Of a stretch of 64,000 bases of DNA, positions 33,143 to 44,240 are shown one piece after another. The position numbers were made by a program, and so were the translations under genes. Position 1 is the stretch's first letter. Each line of letters starts with the position of its first letter. The notes beneath the pieces were generated by a model. The model ran no database searches, had not been told where the DNA came from, and worked only from the letters and a program-made list of their open reading frames with translations. The stretch comes from Apiospora phragmitis (taxonomy: Eukaryota > Ascomycota > Sordariomycetes > Amphisphaeriales > Apiosporaceae): positions 3,844,001 to 3,908,000 of the forward strand of contig JAQQWL010000002.1 of the NCBI GenBank assembly GCA_038363925.1, in the 5' to 3' direction.

Positions 33143-34168
33143 ATGTCTCGCTCTTTAGACAATGACATATTGTCGGATCTCAAATCCGAGGATCCAACCG
33201 CAGTGTACCGGGACATTTCCGGCATTTTGAATCATCCTCCTGGCGAAGGCCTCCTAGAGATAGAGCTGCTTGGCAGCAGCCATCCTCTAGAAGCGGGCGT
33301 GCACTTTCTTCAAGATGAGAACGCTATAGCCATACCGAAATTAAGGCTTGTACAGGCCTTCTTTGTCGCTCGCCAGATTCTGTCAAAGCATCTCTTAAAG
33401 CCGACAGTTCCCCCAAAGGAGGAAATTGTGGAAGCGACTTCTGTCATTCTCCTTATGGACCCAGAACATCTCACAGCTGCAAATATCAGGAAGAAATCCA
33501 TCATCTTCCGGTTGCAGACTGGTGCGTTACCAGCGCAGGTCTTACAAGCAGAGCAGCAGCTCGTCGATAGCTTGCTTACCTCTCGACTACACCGTCATAC
33601 CAAGTCTCCCACACTATGGAGTCATCGTCGTTGGTTGATTCAGAGCCTTGGGTCTCTTCGGTCGTCCGAACGCATAAGATTTGATCTCACCAACGTAGTC
33701 ATGGTAGCCGCCGAGCGGCACCCGAGGAACTATTATGCATGGAGTCATGCTAGATGGCTGCTCGATGTTTCCAACAGGGACGATTCCTTGCCCCCTTTGC
33801 TCTACAAGACAATCTTGGATGACGTGAAGAATTGGTGTTTCAAACACCACGATGATATCTCGGGGTGGGCATATCTCCAGTGGATTCTCGTAAGGATCGA
33901 CGACGCTGAGGAGAGGCAAAAGGAGTGCTCGCTGGTTCTTCAGGACACGCTCAATCTCGTACAATCCTTCCACTGGACAAATGTATCTGTTTGGGAATTT
34001 CTGCAAATGCTGGTCGCAAGAAAGTTCATCCGTCACGAGCTTTTCGGGTTGTTTTTGCGTGTAAATGACTCCCTATCCTCTTCACACACCGGCGATGGCG
34101 GCGGCTCATCGGCATCTAGAACATTGATTCGGGCAAGGCAGTGGGCCGCTCAAAATCGGGAGAGCTAG
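33143..34168 (+). CDS. Protein prenyltransferase alpha-subunit repeat protein (PTAR1-like)
   Basis: Single-exon 341-residue protein with PPTA-type repeats: SPTLWSHRRWLIQSL, ERHPRNYYAWSHARWLL, DDISGWAYLQWIL and NVSVWEFLQML. The W-x-H-R-x-W spacing is characteristic of the alpha subunits of farnesyl, geranylgeranyl and Rab geranylgeranyl transferases. The overall order and the N-terminus (SLDNDILSDLKSEDPTAVYRDISGIL) fit the divergent PTAR1 group rather than the catalytic Ram2 or Bet4 subunits. PTAR1 is reported to partner with a prenyltransferase beta subunit in mammals (GGTase-III); a similar role in this fungus is inference. ATG 33143 is the first in-frame start. RHO1 in the same window ends in a geranylgeranylation motif, but no link is implied. 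Confidence 0.87.
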   Translation: MSRSLDNDILSDLKSEDPTAVYRDISGILNHPPGEGLLEIELLGSSHPLEAGVHFLQDENAIAIPKLRLVQAFFVARQILSKHLLKPTVPPKEEIVEATSVILLMDPEHLTAANIRKKSIIFRLQTGALPAQVLQAEQQLVDSLLTSRLHRHTKSPTLWSHRRWLIQSLGSLRSSERIRFDLTNVVMVAAERHPRNYYAWSHARWLLDVSNRDDSLPPLLYKTILDDVKNWCFKHHDDISGWAYLQWILVRIDDAEERQKECSLVLQDTLNLVQSFHWTNVSVWEFLQMLVARKFIRHELFGLFLRVNDSLSSSHTGDGGGSSASRTLIRARQWAAQNRES

Positions 34169-36453
34169 TTAACGAATGGGCCACTCCACATATGACGATA
34201 TATCTGCGCAGTCGTCTCCTGGTAGATTCAATGCAGCGAAACCCATCTTTTTAGATACGGTCTCCACGGATTTCAACTTGGCACGAGTTTCAGCTGTCAA
34301 CACGAGATTCGGCTATCGACCAAGATTCAACTGGATGTATGTATGCGTCCAGCTTCCTTCAACCACGCATTGCGCGGTCTGCTGTCCGGGCACACGCGGA
34401 CGAGAACGGCATGGATCATTCATGACTCGTCCCGTCCGTCTGCCCCCTTAATCATATCACCTTCATCCAGGCCCAGATTCCAGCTCTGGTCACAACAAGT
34501 CAAATTGGTCCAACTACTACTATTGATTGTGCTGTCTTGCGGCTGCGAGGGGCCAGGGGCTGGCTGGCTGACTCTTGATCTACTGCAACAAGCCGGTGAC
34601 TAGCACAACTAGTGCAGTTTGTCTATCATGGGAGAGAGATTTCTTCATATCACAGCCTGGAGATTACCCGACTATACTTTCTACTCATCGTGCCTTTTGT
34701 GCCGAACGCAAGCCTACTATCACGCCGAGGTTCGCTAGTTTCCATCATCCTACGTACGATGTTCACGATGATGGGACTTAAGAATCGGTCGCACAATTAC
34801 ATTGAAATGGAGACCCAGCGATCTGTGGAGAGTGATCGTCGTACTTTAACCACGAAGCTGACAGAGCCGCTTGGCAGTTGGAAGTCAGTTCCTGGGCATT
34901 TAGCGGGCAGCCCCTGCTGCGCTGCCTGCGCACCAGGCTGGCGCAGGCCATAATCCGGATTGACCAATCGAGTGCCAACTAGGAACCCCTGCTGTTTTAA
35001 TTTGCGGCAACATGATGTGGACACCCTTGCAGCTCTCATGCAGCAGTCGATTTTGCACCCCAATCCGAATATTCCGCATGACAAAACGCCAACAATACTC
35101 GCTTCCAGGTTCGTACGTAGCATACATAAGAAAGGGAGACGGCAACACGCTGGAGATGGACTGGTATGATCCTACGACACATCTCCTGGGTATCTTGTAG
35201 GTAATAACGGAGAAGTACCAGCGTCGGTCATCGACCAATCAAGACTTGAGGCGAGAATTGGAAAATAGATAACGTAGGACGATCGGTATCCGGCTCAAAG
35301 TCAGAAGGGAAACACCAGATAGACGCAAGCACCTCTATGAGGTCTGTGATCATCTGGAGTTGGTCAAGTCGGGGTGTTTTCCAGGGGATCCATCATCTGA
35401 TTGGCGTGGCTTGCGTGGGTAGATGGCGCTACTGTCTATTCATTATCAACCCCTGAGCTCTCCACCTTCCATGTCCGGTACCACCCAAAGAGCAAAGATG
35501 GCACGGAGCAGAACATGGCAGAGCCACGACCGTTAACGTGGTATTCGAGAGGAGAGGTTAGCGAGCCAATTCCCACCCCAGATGAAATGCAATTCCATCC
35601 AACCGCACTTGGCCCCTCGCACATATTGTCCGATGATACCTATGGCGCCAGGCGCGGGCTACCAGGCCAAGGGCAAAGAAAGAGGCCAACAACTGTGGTG
35701 TTGCATGCATGGCATTCAGCGTTTCTGCCCCCCCGTAAGCATAGGCGATACGACCAAAAAAGGAACACATAACAGGGGCTGAGTACAGATGATCTACCTG
35801 GCCAGTGCTTCCGAATCTCTCCTGGGCGGGAAGTCGACTGAATCAATGAGGCGCTTTTCTGGCATCGGCCCAGTCCCTACCTTTTCCTCGCCCCACTTGC
35901 CCACGCTCTGGCTTTATACAGCTCTCCTCCATCTTCAGTAGTTCTTGATCTTACCTCCTTTCGTTCAAGTTCAGCAACGCCGTTTAGTTGCTGTCCTCGA
36001 GTAATTCTGCTTTTTTGATTGTTGGAATTACCGTACCGGAGGAGCCTCTTCCACGTTGATTCCTTTTTCTCCTCTGCTTTTGTTTCACCTGTCTGCAATT
36101 GTGTTTCCAGTGGCGTTGCTCCTGTCTTGAAATACATGTTGATGCCTGCGTCCGCCTGCCATCGCCTTGCTTTCAGAGGAACATTGCATTCTTTATATCA
36201 ATTCACTTTTCTTGTACTCTCTTAGTTGCTCTGGTGGGGCAGCTCCACGGATCGGCCATCTTCAATGCTGTTGTCGTAATCTTTAATACTAATACTATAA
36301 CTGGATCTCTTCTCCCCGTCGCCTACCTAGTGTTCGAGCCCGGTCCCGATCCTCTCCACCGATATAGGCCCTTCAGCAATAAAGTCAAGAGGAGTGCCTA
36401 CCCAGGAAATCCTACTGCTATGAAGGTTACTTGCTAGCAGCATCAAAGCCATC
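34169..36453. other. Spacer between PTAR1-like gene and aspartic protease
   Basis: 2.3 kb with no supported gene. The last 500 bases are pyrimidine-rich (for example 36040-36110), as expected of a fungal leader for the protease gene. Open frames of 60-123 codons overlap on both strands without domains. Confidence 0.55.
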
Positions 36454-38093
36454 ATGTATTGGGTCGCTGTTTTGCTTCAGGTCACACTATGGATTTCGAA
36501 CACTCAGGCCGTTAACCCCCTCCTGTGGGAACATGCTGCCGGCCCCCACGAGAACCTTAAGCAACGAGATGTCGAGGCCAGGGCGGTCCCGCCATTGGGT
36601 TTTGTGACCTTCAAGTTGACACCGACGAGCCAACAGGTATGCTCTCTGGGATATTGTAACCATAACATGTCTAACCATGGATGTAGCGAGACGAGTCTCA
36701 CGTCAACGTGATAAGCCGTGTGGCACAGAATCTAGCCCCGCAAGTACGGTTCTTCTCTGCCCAGTCGGACCGACGCCGCCGACCACGCCATCGAGGGCAG
36801 AGAAAACAACTACCACATCGTCAAGGCGAACCCCCCGGAGAAGAGCAACAGCGCGGGCGTAGACCAAGATGGGACCGATTACTCGTACTTTGTTGAGGCG
36901 CAATTCGGATCGGACGGGTCGTTGATGTATATGCTTCTCGACACGGGCGCCAGCAGCAGCTGGGTCATGGGTTCCGACTGCACGTCGGATGCCTGTTCGA
37001 TGCACAACACATTCAAGTCGGATGGCTCCAGCTCGCTGAAGGATTCCGGTAAACCATTCTCGGTCGAATACGGCTCTGGCTCCGTCAGCGGCAGCCTGGT
37101 CACCGACACCGTCAAGATTGCTGGAATGACGGTCACCATGGACTTCGGACTGGCCAAAAAGACGTCCGATCAGTTCTCCTCCTTCCCGTTCGACGGAATC
37201 TTGGGTCTTTCGATTGGCAACGGCGGCCCGCAGAACTTCCTGGTGGCCCTAAAGGGGGCCAAGGTGGTCGATACCAACGTCTTTGCCGTGTCGCTCTCTC
37301 GCAACTCCGACGGCCTCAACGATGGCGAAATCGCTTTCGGGGCACCCAACCCGGACAAATACACTGGGGATATTGCCTACACACCTGTTAACGCCAAAAA
37401 CAAGGGCAGCTGGGCCATCAATTTCGACGACGTCTCCGTCAGTGGCAAACCTGTCGGTATCAAGGACAAACTCGCCTACATCGATACCGGTACAACCTTC
37501 GCCTTTGCCCCGCCGGCTGATGCCAAGATCATGTACGGAGCCATTCCCGATGCCTCCTCAGCCGACGATGGAGTGACTTGGACAATGCCTTGCGACACCA
37601 AAGCAGAACTCAGCTTCACCTTCTCGGGAAAGAGCTTCAAAATATCCCCAAGGATTTCCTTTCGGCACCGGACGACAAGAATCGTTGCACTGGCAACATC
37701 TACGGAATGGAGGTGGTCCGTGGTGCTTGGCTGCTTGGTGGCACACTCCTGAAGAGTGTCTACGCAGTCTTTGATATGGACCAGGCACGGATCGGTTTTG
37801 CTTCGAAACCTGCCATCACGGCCTCGACGACCTCGTCAGCAGCCTCCACAACTGAGGTGAAAACCACTACGCTTGATGGCGGTGCGGTGGTAACTACCAC
37901 CATGGCCTCTTCGAGGCCCGGACCGACGGTGTCCCCCGTTGGCTTCAGCGGGCATCAATCATCGGACCCAGGGCCCACCAAGGCTCCTGAAACGGACTCG
38001 TCAAAACCCGGGTCGCCCGGTGAGCAACTGCATATCCAAGGGTTCTACGTGTCGTTTTTCTGCATTGCATCAATCCTGGTGATCATGGCCTAG
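36454..38093 (+). CDS. GPI-anchored (yapsin-type) aspartic protease with apparent frame breaks
   Basis: Pepsin-family (A1) protease, predicted at the cell surface. Exon 1 is 36454-36636 (signal peptide MYWVAVLLQVTLWISNTQA). A 50-base intron with CTAAC and TAG follows; exon 2 starts at 36687 (RDESHVNVISRVAQNL). Both catalytic motifs are intact: DTGASSS at 36940 and DTGTTFA at 37483. Family blocks QDGTDYSYFV, GSGSVSG, FDGILGLS and FAVSLSRNSDG are visible. The frame changes at two places. Between 36744 and 36795 either a 52-base intron (GTACGG...GAG) or a one-base insertion is needed. At 37646-37649 a CCCC run lacks one C for FKISPKDF. The second frame continues to TAG 38091 with YGMEVVRGAWLLGGTLLKSVYAVFDMDQARIGFA, a Ser/Thr-rich stalk and a hydrophobic GPI-type end (FYVSFFCIASILVIMA). 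Confidence 0.88.
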
Positions 38094-39160
38094 TCGCTGC
38101 GTTCAAGGACCGCTTGTGTCCTTTCCATTTGTTATAGAGAGCCGTGGCCCCATGCCACGATGCTTCCCACAGACACGCATCCCCCGCCACTACTACCACC
38201 AACACCGCCGCCAAACAAACACGGTTTCTTCACAGGGCCAAAATCCAGAGGGACATAGGGGCTTCAGCCAGGGTCACGTGCGAATTGCACGTCAGCACTC
38301 ACCAAGAGAGGGAGTGTATTATGTATAGATACCCACGGGACATTAGGGGAGCTGGAGGGAGGCGAAGGGGCCAGCAGAAGAAGCTTGGTCAGCCGCCACC
38401 ACCTGAGCCGCCAGTGCCATTTAAGAATTATGTACACGATGTAATAGAACATAGGAATTCGATTCTAGGGGCTCACACACGCACTTACTCCAGCCCGCCG
38501 CATCAAGTCTGTCAGTCCAGTAATATTGTTGTTTACCGCCCATGTATTGAAGAATGCCAGGAAGAAACATTCCTAGCTCTTTGCATGGGTCCTTTTCGGA
38601 ATTCACACACCTGGGCCTACTTCCAAAGACCCTGTAAACGAAATAGAGTGTTGGTGATGAATGAATGTTATGTAGATTAGGTAGGCATTGAGCAAACATG
38701 ACTCGGCAAGGAGTCTCCCCCTATGTTGGTTGTTGGTTGCCCCTGTCTAGTAGTAAGCCGAATCCAAATGTACACGTTGTAGGTTTGACTACTAAACGTA
38801 CGCGTCAGTTTTAGGCGCATCGGGGGCTATCCATTTGATCCATGCAAGGGGCTTTCGGGGGTTTCGATGTACCTCGACTCTAAATTTACGCCCAAGATTT
38901 GAACTCAAAGTACCTGCCAAGCTGGGTTCCAACCGCAGCAGCCGCATTACGAACTAAAACTTATTACTTACTACGGTCTTGCATATACTCTCGTGAGATT
39001 TAGAGAGACAGACAGTGCAAGATCTACCTAACGCGACAACAAATCCCATAATTCCCAGATTACGCAACATCGACTTCTTGTCTCCTTGCTTGGGGCGCCG
39101 CCCGGTCATTACAAATTCCCCAATTTGGTTGGTTTCGCAAAATGCTACCGCGATAATACA
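38094..39160. other. Spacer between aspartic protease and amino acid transporter
   Basis: 1.07 kb without a supported gene; it contains the protease 3' UTR and the transporter promoter. A 178-codon plus-strand frame at 38144-38680 has no domain and a low-complexity His/Arg/Thr-rich composition. Confidence 0.55.
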
Positions 39161-41152
39161 ATGGCCAAGGCCACCTCCCACGACACCAGCTCCCTTCGAG
39201 AGGGAGCCCCTACCTCCCTGAGCCACATCAGCGAAGAGCAGCATGGACTGCTGGCTCACTCCTCCCACCACGACAACGCGGACGATGGCGTCCTATTCGA
39301 CGCCACAGCCGAGGCCGACCAAGGCCTCAAGGCCCAACCGTCCAACGGCAGGGCCGCGCCGCCCGCCAGCATCAGCACCACCGGCGCCATGCGCTCGCCC
39401 CGGACGCCGAACCGGGTGCGCTTCGACCTAACCCCCACCTCGATCCCCGCGCCCGCCGAAGGGCACCCGCACGGGCGGCCCTCGGACAGCAGCGACGGCG
39501 GCGAAGACGACGACGTCTACTACGAAGAGAGCGACTTCCTATACGCCGAACCCGACAGTCCCCGCGGCGGCGACGAGTCCCGGCACCGGCTGCTCACCGA
39601 CATCGAGGCGCCCTCGGTGACGCTGGCCAGCAGCCCCTGGGGCGCCGAGGACGACGACGTGCACTCGTGGGCCGAGGCCGAGCGGGCGCGGCCCAAGTCG
39701 GGGCTCAAGTCGGCCTTCATGAACATGGCCAACAGCATCATCGGCGCCGGCATCATCGGGCAGCCGTACGCGTTCAAGCAGGCCGGGCTGCTGGCGGGCG
39801 TGTCCCTGCTGGTCGGCCTGACCGTCGTCGTCGACTGGACCATCCGCATGATCGTCATCAACTCCAAGCTGAGCGGCGCCAACAGCTTTCAGGGCACCGT
39901 CGAGCACTGCTTCGGCAAGGCCGGCCTCGTCGCCATCAGCGTCGCGCAGTGGGCCTTCGCCTTTGGCGGCATGGTCGCGTTCGGCGTCGTCGTGGGCGAC
40001 AGCATCCCGCACGTCCTCGAGGCCATCTGGCCGGGTCTGCGGGACATGCCCGTCCTCGGCTTACTGGCGGATCGCCGCGCTGTCATCGCCTTCTTTATCA
40101 TGTCTGTGAGCTTTCCCTTGACTTTATATAGGGATATTGCCAAGGTAAGCAAGCAAGCAAACAAAGCCATCAGTCATCATTGTGATATTACGAGGCTAAT
40201 CAAGAATATACACAGCTGGCCAAAGCAAGCACGTTCGCCCTTATTAGTATGGGCGTTATTTGCGTGACGGTGGTAGTCCAGGGTGCGCTGGCACCCAACG
40301 AAGACAGGGGAGAGTTCACTCCCCAATTGCTGACAATAAATACGGGCATCTTTCAAGCTATTGGGGTTATATCATTCGGTACAGTTTCTATCTGGTCCTT
40401 GGTCTCAAATGCGTTATCGGGCTAATGATGACTTTCAGCTTTTGTTTGCCATCATAATTCACTACTTATCTACGGGTCTCTACGAACCCCGACTCTAGAC
40501 CGATTTGCGCGAGTAACACATTACTCCACGGGCATATCCATGGTGGCCTGCCTGGCCATGGCGCTCTCTGGCTTCCTGGTCTTCGCCGACAAGACTCAAG
40601 GCAACGTGCTCAACAACTTTGCGCGCGACAACACCATGGTCAACGTCGCGCGCCTCTGCTTCGGCCTGAACATGCTGACGACGCTGCCGCTCGAGGCCTT
40701 TGTCTGCCGCGAGGTGATGCTGAATTACTTCTACCCGGGCGAGCCGTTCAGCATGAAGCTGCACCTGCTCTTCAGCACGGGCCTCGTCGTGGGCGCCACG
40801 GCGCTCAGCCTGCTGACGTGCGACCTGGGTGTGGTTTTCGAGCTGGTGGGCGCCACCAGCGCCTGCGCGTTGGCCTACATCCTGCCGCCGCTCTGCTACA
40901 TCAAGCTGAGCTCCAAGAGCTGGAAGACGTATCTGGCCTGGGCCATTGTGGCATTTGGGTGCGTGGTCATGGTCATCAGCATAATACAAGCCGTGGTCCA
41001 GATCGTCACCGGTAAGTCGAGACTCGGTTTCCCCCCTCTTCGCTTTTCTTTTCCTGGCTCGAGAGCACTGTTGGGCGGTTTCCCCTTTGATCATGCGACT
41101 GACTGACCTTTTTCTAATGACAGGCGCCGGAGACCATGCACAATGCATGTAA
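39161..41152 (+). CDS. AAAP/SLC38-family amino acid transporter (vacuolar AVT type)
   Basis: Predicted proton-coupled amino acid transporter, probably of the vacuolar membrane. Exons: 39161-40144, 40216-40378, 40439-41011 and 41124-41152, 582 residues; all introns carry GTAAGC/GTACAG/GTAAGT donors and CAG acceptors. Residues 1-185 are a long polar cytosolic N-terminus (Ser/Pro/Asp-rich, EDDDVYYEESDFLY). The transporter core begins with GLKSAFMNMANSIIGAGIIGQPYAFKQAGL, a diagnostic first helix, followed by about ten more hydrophobic segments (for example ISVAQWAFAFGGMVAFGVVVGD, ASTFALISMGVICVTVVVQG, STGLVVGATALSLL, AIVAFGCVVMVISII). The N-terminal extension is typical of fungal AVT proteins; AVT2 is the nearest named relative I would suggest, with substrate unknown. 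Confidence 0.9.
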
Positions 41153-42724
41153 CTCCCGATATACAAAGAGAGAATAGGATATGTTGTACCATTATCATCA
41201 TACATTTATTAGACGTGTTCAGGAGCTAGAATAGACGGGAAGGCTTTGTAGAAGCGGGCTTGGACATGTCTGACATTAATGAAAAACAAAACCCAGGACT
41301 CATTTTTGGCCAGAATACTACCAGCCAATACTAGACCCGCCTCCACTTCGGGGGTGTGGTCTGGGGTCTATTCTATTCGTTATCTGGCTCTGTCTTATTC
41401 GCCAAGGTAGGTTAGGTTCGGTGATCAGCCAGACCCTTCGTGCATGTCAAGCTGGAAGCTGCTGCCCCATCTTTGTTGCAGAGGTCACCTGGTAACTTTA
41501 TCTAACCGTGGCTGATGGCAACGGGAATCTGGAAGTTCGGCTTTGCCCATGGAGGGTCATATGAGGCTAACTAGGGCGAATTGCACACCGAATCACTCGA
41601 CGTATTCGTACACAGAGTATCCGTCTACACACACTATGTACCTACATGCCTATAGAGGCAACCGAGTACTTTGACTAAGGCTAAATGAACGGCAGGTCGA
41701 AAGATAGACTATCAATCCCTTATCGCGATATCTATGCACTTCTCCCGATCATATCATACCACACCACCCATCCCACCATACTCCGACTGTATATATGCAA
41801 GTAGGGTGGTGCATACATATTCTAGTCTTGTTTATACAGACCAGCTGACCTGGGCCTAGCAGCGAAGCTCCAGCCACTCAGACACACTCGCACACGCACA
41901 TACACAACACTCCAACTCACCACCCCTCGCGCAGGCTGGGTGGAGCCGGCGGGAATCAACTATGTAATCGTGGGTGCTAGACGAATCGCGAGCAAGGCAA
42001 GATCCAGGTGGTCGCCTTGGACAGGACAACAACACGAAATAAGCAATAAGAACACAGTCGAAGCACACACACATGTGGGAGAGAAGAGGGAGATGGGTGG
42101 GGGAGGGGAGCAAGCAGGATCCATCTCGGGCGTGTGTGTGTGTGTGTGTGTGTGTGTGCGGGCGAGCAGAGCCTAGTTACATGTTGAAATGTGAAGTCGA
42201 AGCGGGGACTTTGGCGATGACCCCATGACCCCCGCCTTTCTTGGTATGAGGAAGAAAGCCGTAGCTGACCACATGCTGTGCTTACCTACTTACCCTACCT
42301 ACTAGTTAGAAAAGTAATCTATACTATATAAACAACAGTGTCTCCTGGTTATCCCCCTCATAGTCAATAGTGAGATTTCAAAGTCCTGCCTACGAAAGAC
42401 ATTAAACAAGTCAAGTCCTTTCAACGCTTCTGCCGACTCCATCATCGTTACGAAGCTGTAAGTTACCTTCGTATCTTCTTGCTCTCGAGGATTCTACACA
42501 CGCACACCTTGGTCCTTCGTCTGTCTGCCCGCCTCCTCCCTTATTTGTACTGCGTCTTTATATCCTCAAGGCCTCATTATATTCAACAGCAGTCATACTC
42601 GTTCCCCCCACTTAATATGTATCCCGCTTCTTGGTCTTATAGGGAACTACATTATCCCGGGGAAGGGCCATTCTTACTGACATTGCAAAGCACACCAGCG
42701 TTCAACGTCAACCACAACAACAAG
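41153..42724. other. Spacer between transporter and mini zinc-ribbon gene
   Basis: 1.57 kb with no supported gene. It contains a 27-base (GT)n tract at 42132-42158 and several TACCTAC/TAGGTAGG words. The last 250 bases form the leader of the zinc-ribbon gene. Confidence 0.55.
42132..42158. repeat. (GT)n dinucleotide microsatellite
   Basis: 27 bases of uninterrupted GT in intergenic DNA between the transporter and the zinc-ribbon gene. Confidence 0.95.
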
Positions 42725-42929
42725 ATGCATAACACCTGTCCCAAGTGTGGAACCGCCTTCAGCGGCTCGACCAGATCTGCGGCTCATGCGGTGCTGTATG
42801 TACAGCCTCTTGCCCCCAAAGTGTTCATACACGAGAGAGAGAGAGAGAGAAGTAAAATCGGGAAGGGGTACAAGAAAAACATCGGATCGCTGACAGACTC
42901 ACCCCTTCTTCCAGACGTGCCCCCAGTAG
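42725..42929 (+). CDS. Mini zinc-ribbon protein (about 28 residues), apparent frameshift
   Basis: A tiny two-exon gene. Exon 1 is 42725-42795, starting ATG with AACAAG upstream; it reads MHNTCPKCGTAFSGST. The next frame supplies a second knuckle CGSCGA up to a GTATGT donor at 42796. The 119-base intron ends TTCTTCCAG at 42914 after a CTGAC branch and contains a GA repeat. Exon 2 (42915-42929) adds TCPQ and TAG. The result is two Cys pairs (CPKC, CGSC) plus a final Cys, a rubredoxin/zinc-ribbon pattern. The frames of the two knuckles differ by one: bases 42769-42778 (CGACCAGATC) appear to lack one base, for example AAG-ATC instead of AGATC. I do not know a named family or function; the coincidence of Cys spacing, donor, branch and stop makes it likely to be real. 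Confidence 0.62.
42833..42850. repeat. (GA)9 tract in the zinc-ribbon intron
   Basis: Nine GA dinucleotides inside the 119-base intron of the mini zinc-ribbon gene. Confidence 0.93.
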
Positions 42930-44240
42930 ATCCCAGTACGCGATATGTTTGGTTCCCCCATCCACAGTCGTCATGAAGAAGCGAAGAAACGAGTGTGACG
43001 GCCGGATAGCGATGGCTGAAGTTGGGTGTTCTAAGGTTCTTGTTTTTCCTGACGAGACGGGGCCATGAATGAATTTGTCTGCTAGCAGGATCCGATATGA
43101 CCATGGCAATCCTTATGAGGCGGTAACATACGTAGCTAAATGAAGGAAACTCCTTTAGGTGGTTATCTTCCCATGTCCCTTGGATCTTCCTTGATAACAT
43201 GGCTTCGTACTACAGCAATCCATTTAGTGGTGACATTGGACACACACCCGAGCTCATGGTATACGTACGCATTGGCCCCCAAGCTTTGAGCAATGTCATG
43301 CCCATGTTACCTATCGTCCAGTCTCGGGCAATAACGACGGCTGCTTCCCCGGTGTGTACAGTATTTACCCACTGAATCGCTAAAAAGCAAAGTTCTACTG
43401 GCACAGTACGGCGATTTTACCAGTGACACTGAGCAGGCGCCAGAGGCCTGGAGTATAGGACAAGATTATCAAGAAATACGGATAGAGGAAAGACGACAAG
43501 AAAACAACGGTGCCTTATCAAAAACTAACTATGCCCACTTCCGGATTCAGTCTAACGTATGGGGCTTTGTATCGAGACAGGGGAAGAGAGCTTGCGTGAA
43601 AAGAAAGATTTATGATATAGCCGTATTCTCAAGGGTTGCCTTGGCTCGCCATTCTGGACACATAGACATAGAGACACAATGTAAACGTGTTTACACACAC
43701 CACAACTACCACCGAAGACCAAGACAAACCATAGATGAGTTCTCCGGTGCCTTGCTCTACTCCATCTTCCTTTCCACCAGTTCGCCAGCCATAAGAGTAA
43801 CGGTAGCAAGTGCCGTGACTAGTCCCTTGCCCGCCGCTAGCCTTTCCCTCCTGAAGATTAAACAGAAAGGGAAGTAGGAGAAAAAACACAGTGCCGAAGC
43901 CATCCAAAGTAGCACGCCGGGCCGAGAGAACCAGTAACGACGAGTGACAGATGGCGAGACGAATCAAACTCCAGCCGGAAAACCATGATGCACAACAGAT
44001 ATGCGGATGTATCAAAAGCCCATTTGGCACCCTCTTCCCAGGATTATGCTGCCACTCCGCTGTGACACACCGAAACTATACCAAGAACAGTAACACACAG
44101 ACCAGGCGTGATCCGTGGCTAACTGGACCAAGTACAACAGCGGTGCGTTACAAGCGGCACAGCCTAGATTGTGCAAGCCTGTTGGTAATACTAAGAAGCT
44201 TGCGCAGGGTGGGCCCGAACCGTTTCGGAATGTTGGTCGT
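42930..44240. other. Convergent spacer between zinc-ribbon gene and RHO1
   Basis: 1.3 kb with no supported gene; both 3' UTRs lie here. A 97-codon plus-strand frame at 43951-44244 runs antisense into the RHO1 stop region and lacks domains. Confidence 0.55.

Noticed and set aside
38144..38680. 178-codon plus-strand open frame after the protease
   Set aside because: His/Arg/Thr/Pro-rich, overlaps likely 3' UTR and microsatellite-like sequence, no domain.
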